Under the pieces are notes generated by a model, which worked only from the letters and a program-made list of their open reading frames with translations, was not told where the DNA came from and searched no databases. A DNA stretch of 17,632 nt, taken from NCBI GenBank assembly GCA_934122035.1, contig CAKOVP010000028.1:1-17632 (forward strand), in the 5' to 3' direction. The first letter of the stretch is position 1; the number at the start of each line of letters is the position of its first letter. The stretch is from an uncultured Clostridia bacterium. GTDB taxonomy: Bacteria; Bacillota; Clostridia; TANB77; CAG-508. Both the position numbers and the translations under genes were made by a program. Below are positions 5,008 to 12,068 of this stretch, piece by piece.

Positions 5008-5913
5008 TTATTCATCACAAGTATATTTTAGTGGTATTTTATAGAAGTCTTCATATATTTTTTTCCATATTTCAAAGTTTTGTTTTTTCATTATTTCTGT
5101 ATTTTCTTTTTCATTTAAATTTTTGTCTGGATATATTGGTTCTCCTATATTTATTGTATATTCTTGTATATTAAAGCCATCTTCACCTATTATATTGCTA
5201 TCTTCCATTGTTATAAAAATTGGAACTACTGGTGCATTATTTCTTGCCGCTAATTTAAAAGCTCCGTCTTTTAATGGCTTTGGTTTTTTATAGTTCCACC
5301 ACATACTTTGTTCTGGATATATTAGTATGTAGTCTCCCCCTTGCAAAATTGTGTCTACTGCTTTTATAAAGTTAACCATCGTTCTCTTGTTTGAGCTTAA
5401 TGGAAGTGTGTCACAGTTTCTAAAAAAGAATCCATATAGTCCAGGAAAGTTTGTATAATTTCCCTCTCTTATTACTTTGTAAAGTCTTTTATCTTTTTCG
5501 TTTTCGCACATTCTAAATACTTTTTCCACAGTAAAGCAGTCGAATGGATTAAAATGGTTGCAAGTAATTATTGCTCCTGTTTTTACTTTGTTTAAGTTTT
5601 CTAGTCCATTTATATTTTTTATTATTAGTTTGTTATTTCTTAGTAAGTTATCTAAGAACCTTTCTCCTACTTCGTTTGCAAATATTCTTTTTAATTTGCT
5701 TGTCATTTTGCTTCTTAAATAATCTATGTTTTCTGGAGTTAGAACTATTGTTGGAGGATCGTTTTCAACATCTATATCAAACTTTCCTTCTTTTTCTAAT
5801 TTTTCTATCTTTTTTTGCACATCAATTCTGTATTGTGATTTTTCTATTACTTTAGGCTCTTCTTTTTCTTGTTTTCCAAGTCTTGTTATTGTTAATAATT
5901 TTTTTGTATCCAT
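5008..5913 (-). CDS. PlsC-type acyltransferase with long N-terminal extension
   Basis: A 301-residue acyltransferase of the PlsC/LPLAT superfamily. Motif I is NHFNPFD (119-125; His120, Asp125). NCDTLPLS (about 166-173) is the acceptor-binding block. YPEQSMWW (199-206) stands at motif III with its Glu kept but the Gly-Thr-Arg replaced, and APVVPIF (227-233) is motif IV. Residues 1-95 are a charged, partly helical extension with no match I recognise. No transmembrane helix is obvious, so it is probably peripheral to the membrane. AGGAGA precedes the ATG. It lies 8 bp after the GT8 gene and about 10 bp before the next acyltransferase, so it is co-transcribed. The pairing with glycosyltransferases suggests acylation of a sugar or glycolipid (inference). 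Confidence 0.88.
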   Translation of the reverse strand: MDTKKLLTITRLGKQEKEEPKVIEKSQYRIDVQKKIEKLEKEGKFDIDVENDPPTIVLTPENIDYLRSKMTSKLKRIFANEVGERFLDNLLRNNKLIIKNINGLENLNKVKTGAIITCNHFNPFDCFTVEKVFRMCENEKDKRLYKVIREGNYTNFPGLYGFFFRNCDTLPLSSNKRTMVNFIKAVDTILQGGDYILIYPEQSMWWNYKKPKPLKDGAFKLAARNNAPVVPIFITMEDSNIIGEDGFNIQEYTINIGEPIYPDKNLNEKENTEIMKKQNFEIWKKIYEDFYKIPLKYTCDE

Positions 5914-5921
5914 AACATCTC

Positions 5922-6842
5922 CTATTTTTTTCTATCGTCACCAACACACATTGTTTCTTTTTTTGCAAGTTCTATAAGTTTTAAGCTGTTCGCATCATCT
6001 TTTTCTTTATCTGCTTCTGTATATTTTGCTCCCTTTGCTTTTATTTGGTCATAAAATTCTGTTTTCTTTGCATATTCCCAGAAATACTCTTGATAAAGTA
6101 CATTATCAAAGTACCAAGGTTTGCATCCTAGGTTATAATGTATTAGCTTTATATCTCCTTCTCTTTTTCCCATAGCAGGCATTCTGTTCCATTCATAACC
6201 TAAAAGTTTTACTCTGCCTTTGCATAATCTATTTAAATAGTCTTGGTCTTGAGCAACTTCAAATTTTATTTTGCTTAACATATATATGAATTTATCTTCG
6301 AATTTGTATTCTCTAAGTTCTTTTAAGTTCATTACAATTATTCCTGCATTAAAATAATTATTGTAGTCTGCGACTCCAACTACTAGTTCGACATAGTCTT
6401 GAAATTCTGGAACTGCCTGAACTGCACCATCTGGAATACCTGCAATTAGGTTTGTTTCCATATCTGTATTATATAATTCTGCTATATCAGCTACTATAAC
6501 TGTATCGCAGTCTATGTATACTGCTTTATCATATTCTGGATAAAGCTCTGGTATGAATAGTCTAAAATATGTTGTATTTGAAAAATAATTACGTGTATAT
6601 AATTTATCTTCTATTTCCTTTAGTTTATAACCTAAATTTACAAATTCTATACTTACATTTTCTGCCTCATATGCTTTAATTTTTTCTTGGTTTTCTTCTG
6701 TCACATTTACATATAGTATTTTTATTTCGTATTTATTTTCCTTAGATGCGTTTTCTATTAATGATTTTAAAGCTACTCCTAAGAATGGTATGTAGCCATT
6801 ATCTACTGCAAAAAATACTGGTATTGTATTAGTGTTATTCAT
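5922..6842 (-). CDS. Family 8 glycosyltransferase (LgtC/GspA-like)
   Basis: A 306-residue retaining glycosyltransferase of the GT-A fold that uses a nucleotide sugar. It starts with the GT8-type strand IPVFFAVDNGYIPFLGVALKSL. Metal-binding DXD is YIDCDTVIVADI (Asp111, Asp113). NYFNAGIIVMNL (163-173), QDQDYLN (198-204) and HYNLGCKPW (235-243; His for metal binding) are all in order and at normal spacing. The C-terminal 40 residues are Lys/Glu-rich, which may aid membrane association. GGAGG lies 10-11 nt before ATG. It sits 19 bp after the other GT8-like gene and 8 bp before an acyltransferase. Donor and acceptor cannot be told from sequence. Galactose or glucose transfer to a lipid-linked acceptor is typical of the family. 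Confidence 0.9.
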   Translation of the reverse strand: MNNTNTIPVFFAVDNGYIPFLGVALKSLIENASKENKYEIKILYVNVTEENQEKIKAYEAENVSIEFVNLGYKLKEIEDKLYTRNYFSNTTYFRLFIPELYPEYDKAVYIDCDTVIVADIAELYNTDMETNLIAGIPDGAVQAVPEFQDYVELVVGVADYNNYFNAGIIVMNLKELREYKFEDKFIYMLSKIKFEVAQDQDYLNRLCKGRVKLLGYEWNRMPAMGKREGDIKLIHYNLGCKPWYFDNVLYQEYFWEYAKKTEFYDQIKAKGAKYTEADKEKDDANSLKLIELAKKETMCVGDDRKK

Positions 6843-6861
6843 TTTACGGTTTTCCTCCTAA

Positions 6862-7716
6862 TTACTTTATTTCTATTTTTTTATTTTCTTCTACTATTTC
6901 TTCATATTCTTTTTTTAATTTTAAATATTCATTTAAGTCATCATCAAATCTATAGCATTTAAGTTCTTTGTGAATTCCTTCTATTTGCCATTGTTTAAAG
7001 TTTTCTGTATGTGGAAATGGCTTTACTTTAAGCCTTTTGCAAAAATGACAAATTACAGTATCTTGTCTTTTAAAGCTTGCTTGTTCGTTAAATTTACGTG
7101 GTAATAAAAGCTTGCTTGTTGTAGACCAATATATAGCGTCTTGGTCCGCAAATGGAAGTTTTCTCTTTTTTATTAGCTTTCTTGCTTTTTCTAAAAGACC
7201 TGTTTCTTTTATTTTCTTTAAATTTAATAAAAGCATTCCAGCATTTATATAATCTGATTTTATTATTTTAGAACCATATTTTTCTTTTACTGCTGCATAC
7301 TCGTAATTTGTTATATCTGTATGATATAGCTCAGATATATCCTGTGCAGCCATCATATCTATATCTAGATATAATATTTTGTTTGGCAATTCTTCTATTA
7401 AATCTGCAAATAGTCTTAATAGTGTATATGGAGTACAATAGGCATTCTCATTTTTTCCCTTACCAAATTCTTTTTCATATAAATTTGTTACATCTATTTT
7501 TATTACTTTGTTCTCTTTATTCTTACTTTGGACTACTTTATTTAAAAATGCCACTTGTTCATCATTAATTGCGGTGTATTCCTTTTTTATTCTGGATACA
7601 TCCATTGTTAAAATATAACAAGTTATTGGTTCTTTTGTTTTATTAGTAATAGATATAAGTTCTGATAAAGCTCCATCAAATACTTTTTCATTACCGCTAA
7701 ATAATAAATTAATCAT
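6862..7716 (-). CDS. Family 8-like glycosyltransferase
   Basis: A 284-residue GT8-type enzyme, first gene of the four-gene operon. Visible motifs: INLLFSGNEKVFDGALSEL at the N-terminus, DXD in YLDIDMMAAQDISELYH (Asp118, Asp120), YINAGMLLLNL (156-166), ADQDAIYW (190-197), and a metal-ligand His224 in CHFCKRLKVKPF. It is shorter and more diverged than the following GT8 gene, and the two are unlikely to be recent duplicates. AGGGGAT precedes the ATG by about 4 nt. A near-consensus promoter lies about 90 bp upstream. Confidence 0.87.
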   Translation of the reverse strand: MINLLFSGNEKVFDGALSELISITNKTKEPITCYILTMDVSRIKKEYTAINDEQVAFLNKVVQSKNKENKVIKIDVTNLYEKEFGKGKNENAYCTPYTLLRLFADLIEELPNKILYLDIDMMAAQDISELYHTDITNYEYAAVKEKYGSKIIKSDYINAGMLLLNLKKIKETGLLEKARKLIKKRKLPFADQDAIYWSTTSKLLLPRKFNEQASFKRQDTVICHFCKRLKVKPFPHTENFKQWQIEGIHKELKCYRFDDDLNEYLKLKKEYEEIVEENKKIEIK

Positions 7717-7805
7717 TTTATCCCCTATATATTTTTATTATATTTCATCTAATTTATTCTTTTTATGAAAAATTTGTAGAATTTTGTTTTATTGTGCTGA
7801 AAAAC

Positions 7806-7834
7806 ATTATACAACATAATCTAATTTTTTTCAA
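7806..7834 (-). promoter_or_regulatory. Promoter of the GT8/PlsC operon
   Basis: Minus strand TTGAAA (7834-7829), 17-nt spacer, TATAAT (7811-7806): a full -10 consensus at ideal spacing. The -35 overlaps the last codons and stop of the nucleosidase gene. The four operon genes can therefore be transcribed separately from that gene, with or without readthrough. Confidence 0.75.
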
Positions 7835-8444
7835 CTTCTACTAATAGCTTTTTCAAATATTCTAGTCCGCTCTTTATTTCGAATACTTCCTTCATATTTA
7901 AATTTTTATAGTATTCATCTAAACTTAATGTGTCACTTATCTTTTTTAGGGAAACGAGCTCTATGTTATAAATATTACATATTAAATAAATTGAATGTAA
8001 TTCCATATCAAATACGGCATCATCTGTTATTTCTGTTTTTGTTACAAAACATTCTGCACTATAGCAAGGTAATTTTTTTATTTCATTGTTTTCTAATTTT
8101 TTAATACAGTTTTTATCATATCCTTCTATTGTGTATTTTTGTTCTCCTGGTATGTTCCATTCATAATTATACGACTCAGCAACATTTACCCACTCGCCAA
8201 TTTTGCTTTTTACAGCTCCTGCATATCCAAGGTTTATTATTATGTCAGGTTTTTCATTATTTTCTAGATACTGAGTTAAATTTATTGCAGTAAGCTCTTT
8301 TCCTATTCCTGTTATTAAAAGGCTTATATTATTTTTTCTAAATATTTTTAAATTCTTTTCATTTTCTATTTTTATTAATTCTAGCTCTTTTGTTATGTCT
8401 ATTGCTTCTTTTTCCATCGCGATTACAAATAATATTTTTTTCAT
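7821..8444 (-). CDS. MTA/SAH nucleosidase-like protein (PNP_UDP_1 family)
   Basis: A 207-residue protein of the nucleoside phosphorylase/nucleosidase fold, most like 5'-methylthioadenosine/S-adenosylhomocysteine nucleosidase. That enzyme cleaves the glycosidic bond to free adenine in the methyl cycle. The three catalytic landmarks are present: Glu11 in VIAMEKEA, Met147-Glu148 in FDMELHS, and Asp171 in KKISD. The glycine loop LITGIGKELTA (43-53) and NLGYAGAV (71-78) also fit. It is about 25 residues shorter than typical MTAN and rather diverged (the usual N.GSAG is NLGYAG). A related nucleosidase, such as a futalosine-hydrolase-like enzyme, cannot be excluded. AAGGAGA precedes the ATG. The upstream 150 bp has TATAAT at 8489-8484 (minus strand) without a good -35. 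Confidence 0.75.
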   Translation of the reverse strand: MKKILFVIAMEKEAIDITKELELIKIENEKNLKIFRKNNISLLITGIGKELTAINLTQYLENNEKPDIIINLGYAGAVKSKIGEWVNVAESYNYEWNIPGEQKYTIEGYDKNCIKKLENNEIKKLPCYSAECFVTKTEITDDAVFDMELHSIYLICNIYNIELVSLKKISDTLSLDEYYKNLNMKEVFEIKSGLEYLKKLLVEVEKN

Positions 8445-8594
8445 ATTTTATTTCTCCTTAAAATTTTTCCCTTTATTGTAAAGATTATATTTTAACAATA
8501 ATATCAAAAAATTGCCTTATCATATTTTGTCTGCAAAAGCCTTATATTTATATTATTCACTTTTTTAATGTCTTTATTATACTTTATTTTAGTA

Positions 8595-8630
8595 AAAAAA
8601 ATCAACCATATTAGCTATGATTGATTTTTT
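8595..8630 (-). terminator. Intrinsic terminator after the coiled-coil gene
   Basis: AAAAAATCAACCAT / ATGATTGATTTTTT form a 14-bp stem with one internal mismatch and a 7-nt loop, ending in T-runs on both strands. It lies 16 bp past the stop codon of the 8647-10455 gene, so it most likely ends that transcript. Confidence 0.75.
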
Positions 8631-8646
8631 AAGATTTCCCAATCTA

Positions 8647-10455
8647 TTATCTTTCCGCATCATCTTTATCAGGCTCATTTACTTTTCCTGAAGTTACATT
8701 TTTTTCATTTTCTTCTATTGTTCTGTTTTCTTTTACTTCCTGTTCTTTTGATGCAGTAGGTTGTTTTATATCTACACCTTTTCTTAGATTCTCTCTATAT
8801 GCATCTGCTTTACTTTCTTCACTCTTTGTATCGATATCTTCAACTTTTTCACTTAAGCTTTTTTCTACAAACTCCGGCATTGCCTTTTTAGGATTAAATA
8901 CACTTCTAACTTTATCTGTTAATTTTTCAAGCCAATTTCTTGTATCTATGTTTTCTGCAACAGAAACATGTTCAGATAAGTTTGCGTATTTAATAAATGG
9001 TCTTAAAGCTTTTTCGAATTTAATATGTTTTTTATCCATATTTTCTCCAAATAGTTTCATATAAGTAACTTTTACTGGATTATATGAATTTCTTTCTTCT
9101 GCAAAATCATTAATAGATTTTTCGTAATTTTGGGCAAATTTATTTATTAATGTGTTTTGAGCTCTTTCGCTATCAATACCATTTTCTGATAATATTTCTG
9201 TTACAGCTTTGCTGATTGCAGTTATCATATATGGATCCATTGTTTTTGTGCATCTAACTCCAATTTCGTTAAAGAATTTTCTTTCTCCTGAAGGTTTTAT
9301 TTTTTTAAGTACTGGACTTAGATCAATTTCCTTATTAATTCCCATATTGAAACTTACATTAGCTGTTCCTCTAGATACATCTAAGCTTAAATTTGTAAGT
9401 TCTAATTTTTCTTTTAATGTCATATATGGTATTGTATCATTTTTTATTGGTCTTTTGCTTTCTGCGTATTGTGGAATTTGATATTTTGTTACATTTCTAT
9501 TAGCCTTTGGTATTACTGTTTCAAATTCTCCCTGTGGTGGAATAACTTGTGTTTCAAAGTTTTCTTGTTCTACTGTTGTTTCTTTTGTAGGAGTTTGTTT
9601 TTGAGCTGGTTGCTCTTGTTTTGCATCTGCTTTTTCTTTTATTTCTTTTGTTTTATTTGCACTTGTTTTTTCTTCTTTTACTACTTCTTGTTTTTCTTCA
9701 AAGAATTCTTTTCCGTATTCTGCTTCCATCTTTTCTATAGATGCCTTTACTTCTTCTAGTTCTTCTTTGCTTTCTGCTATTTCTTTGTCTACTTTTTCTA
9801 GCTCTTTATTAATTCTTTGAATGTCCAACATATATTCTTTATACTCTGGATCGTCTATTTTCTTTCCTTTACTTGCAAGAGCATTTATTGCTACCATTCT
9901 TTGGTCTCTTTCATCAAAAAGCTTGTTTCTTTGGCTTGAAGCAATTTTTTCTTCTAACTCTGCCTTTCTTTTTTGTAGGTCTTTATATTCTTGTCTTTTT
10001 GCTTCATTTTGCTTTTCTTCTGCCTTTGCTTTTTCTTGTTCTTCGTTTGCAATTTTGTCAAATTCGTCACGAAGGTCTTTTATTGTTTGATCTAAGTACA
10101 TATCATTATAATCTGCACCTTGGGCTTCTAATTCGGCAGTTCTTGCATCTATTTTTTTAATTAGATCATTCATTTTTTCTAGCTTAGGTGAAATTTTTTC
10201 AATTTCTTTTAGTGTTTCTGCTTCTGCAGCTTTTTCCGCCTTGTTTATATCTTCTATTTTAGATGTTAAACTTTGTAGTTTTTCGTCCATAGCCAAGTCT
10301 GTATAAGTTAATCCTTGTTCTAATAACTCATCTTCTCTTTGTCTAATTTGTAAATTTATTTGATTTATTTGGCTTTTACGCTCATTTGATGATGCCCTAA
10401 ATTCTTGTTCTATACGGCTTATTTGATCGTTTAATTTTTTTATCTCTTCGTTCAT
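8647..10455 (-). CDS. Coiled-coil protein of unknown function
   Basis: 602 residues with no signal peptide or membrane helix, probably cytosolic. I do not recognise a family. Residues 1-255 are Glu/Lys-rich heptad-like coiled coil. It contains a repeated unit at about 42-62 (DELLEQGLTYTDLAMDEKLQ...), 107-128 (AELEAQGADYNDMYLDQTIK...) and, weaker, 191-212 (ALASKGKKIDDPEYKEYML...). Each unit is a helix, a QG/KG turn with an acidic DD/D-x-D-like patch, then a helix. Residues 256-330 are a low-complexity Lys/Glu/Gln/Pro linker. Residues 335-515 look globular (KRPIKNDTIPYMTLKEKLELTNLSLDV, then an alpha-helical part), and 516-602 is a charged disordered tail. AAAGGAGAA precedes the ATG. It is monocistronic, with its own promoter and terminator. 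A scaffold, cell-shape or chromosome-associated role is possible but unsupported. Confidence 0.85.
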   Translation of the reverse strand: MNEEIKKLNDQISRIEQEFRASSNERKSQINQINLQIRQREDELLEQGLTYTDLAMDEKLQSLTSKIEDINKAEKAAEAETLKEIEKISPKLEKMNDLIKKIDARTAELEAQGADYNDMYLDQTIKDLRDEFDKIANEEQEKAKAEEKQNEAKRQEYKDLQKRKAELEEKIASSQRNKLFDERDQRMVAINALASKGKKIDDPEYKEYMLDIQRINKELEKVDKEIAESKEELEEVKASIEKMEAEYGKEFFEEKQEVVKEEKTSANKTKEIKEKADAKQEQPAQKQTPTKETTVEQENFETQVIPPQGEFETVIPKANRNVTKYQIPQYAESKRPIKNDTIPYMTLKEKLELTNLSLDVSRGTANVSFNMGINKEIDLSPVLKKIKPSGERKFFNEIGVRCTKTMDPYMITAISKAVTEILSENGIDSERAQNTLINKFAQNYEKSINDFAEERNSYNPVKVTYMKLFGENMDKKHIKFEKALRPFIKYANLSEHVSVAENIDTRNWLEKLTDKVRSVFNPKKAMPEFVEKSLSEKVEDIDTKSEESKADAYRENLRKGVDIKQPTASKEQEVKENRTIEENEKNVTSGKVNEPDKDDAER

Positions 10456-10496
10456 TTAAAAGTTCTCCTTTCAAACTTTAATACTCATACAATTCT

Positions 10497-10525
10497 AGTT
10501 TACCATATTTTTATTTATTTTTCAA
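10497..10525 (-). promoter_or_regulatory. Promoter of the coiled-coil gene
   Basis: Minus strand TTGAAA (10525-10520), 17-nt spacer, TAAACT (10502-10497), about 40 bp before the ATG. Several further TATAAT-like hexamers lie upstream, at about 10535-10565, in this extremely AT-rich gap. Confidence 0.6.
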
Positions 10526-10635
10526 TATTTTATGTATACTATGGTATTATAATTTATATTATACTATCATATTTTCCAATTTTTTTGTATTTTTTAATTG
10601 AAATGTAATATTTTTTTAATATTTGTAACATTTGG

Positions 10636-12051
10636 TTATATTATGGCATTTTCTGCCATATCTTTTTCTAAATACTCTATCGCCCTATCTGATATTTTTC
10701 CATATTTTAGTTTTTTATCTGATATTTTTTTGCCTTCTAGTTCTGGCATTATTCCATAATTTGCATTCATTGGTTGGAATTTTTCATTTTCTGTAGAAAT
10801 GTAATTTGCTAAAGCTCCTATCATTGTATATTTAGAAAATTTTATTTTATCTTCTCCATTTAACTTATTTACAGCATTTATTCCAGCAACCAAGCCAGAT
10901 GATATAGACTCAACATATCCTTCTACTCCTGTTATTTGTCCTGCAATGAATATATTATTGTTATTTTTTAGATTATATGTATTATCTAATAATTTTGTAG
11001 AATTTATAAATGTATTTCTATGCATTACTCCATATTTCATAAATTCTGCATTTTCTAATCCTGGAATTAAGCTAAATACTCTTTTTTGCTCTCCAAATTT
11101 TAAATTTGTTTGAAAACCAACTATGTTATAAATTGTTTCTTCTTTATCATCTTGTCTTAGCTGAACTAATGCATATGGTCTTGTTCCTGTTCTTGGATCT
11201 GTAAAGCCCATTGGTTTTAGTGGCCCATATCTTAATGTGTCTATTCCACGTTTTGCCATTACCTCTACGGGCATACATCCTTCAAATATTTCTCTTTTTT
11301 CAAATTCGTGTAGCTCAACAACTTCTGCATTTACAAGCTCATTCCAAAATTTTTCGTATTCTTCTTTGTTCATTGGAAGATTTATATAAGATGCTTCTTT
11401 ACTATTTTTTTTGTGTTTTCTTTCTTCTTCAAATTCTGCTTTCCATTCTTCTATGTCATGTTCTTTTGGCCTTTCTTGTTCATATCTATTTCCATAAAAA
11501 GCTATGTTCATATTTATGCTGTCTTTTGCAACAATTGGAGCAGCTGCATCGTAAAAGTGCAAATCATTTTCACCTGTTAACTCTAAAATTTCTTCCGATA
11601 AACTGTTTGATGTAAGAGGTCCTGTTGCTATAATTACTATATTGTCTTTGCAAAGATCTTTTAATGTTACAGCTTTATCTTTTCCAACCTCTTCTCTTAT
11701 TATTGTTATATTTTCCATTTTTTCTAATTTTTCTGTTACTCTTTTAGAAAAAATTTCTCTGTCTACTGCTAGAGCCTGACCTGCTGGAACTGATGTTTCA
11801 TCTGCTATTTTTATTAATAGTGAATCTAATTTTCTTAATTCTTCTTTTAATAGCCCGCAAGCATTTGTATGTAAGTTTGATTTAAATGAGTTGCTACATA
11901 CAATTTCTGCTAAATTTTTATTTGAATGTGCTGGTGAAAATCTATCTGGCTTCATTTCGTATAGCTTTACCTTTATTCCTCTTTTTGCTATTTGATAAGC
12001 CGCTTCTGCTCCAGCTAATCCTCCACCTATTACTATTATATCTTTATCCAT
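10636..12051 (-). CDS. trmFO: Methylenetetrahydrofolate-tRNA (uracil-5-)-methyltransferase
   Basis: A 471-residue FAD/folate-dependent enzyme that makes 5-methyluridine at position 54 (T-loop) of tRNA, using methylenetetrahydrofolate as carbon source. It begins DKDIIVIGGGLAGAEAA (FAD-binding Rossmann loop, 3-18), followed by EMKP and AEIVCSNSFKSN (Cys52) and NACGLLKEE. The second catalytic Cys is in FEGCMPVEVMAKRG (Cys259), followed by TLRYGPLKPMGF. The C-terminal GQITGVEGYVES and FQPMNANYGI signatures are intact. Residues about 190-219 are a Lys/Glu-rich insertion, EERKHKKNSKEA-like, absent from the roughly 435-residue B. subtilis type. AAAGGTG precedes the ATG. It starts 17 bp after the SNF2 gene stop, so the two are co-transcribed. 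Cytosolic. Confidence 0.97.
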   Translation of the reverse strand: MDKDIIVIGGGLAGAEAAYQIAKRGIKVKLYEMKPDRFSPAHSNKNLAEIVCSNSFKSNLHTNACGLLKEELRKLDSLLIKIADETSVPAGQALAVDREIFSKRVTEKLEKMENITIIREEVGKDKAVTLKDLCKDNIVIIATGPLTSNSLSEEILELTGENDLHFYDAAAPIVAKDSINMNIAFYGNRYEQERPKEHDIEEWKAEFEEERKHKKNSKEASYINLPMNKEEYEKFWNELVNAEVVELHEFEKREIFEGCMPVEVMAKRGIDTLRYGPLKPMGFTDPRTGTRPYALVQLRQDDKEETIYNIVGFQTNLKFGEQKRVFSLIPGLENAEFMKYGVMHRNTFINSTKLLDNTYNLKNNNNIFIAGQITGVEGYVESISSGLVAGINAVNKLNGEDKIKFSKYTMIGALANYISTENEKFQPMNANYGIMPELEGKKISDKKLKYGKISDRAIEYLEKDMAENAII

Positions 12052-12068
12052 TTTTCACCTTTCTTCTT

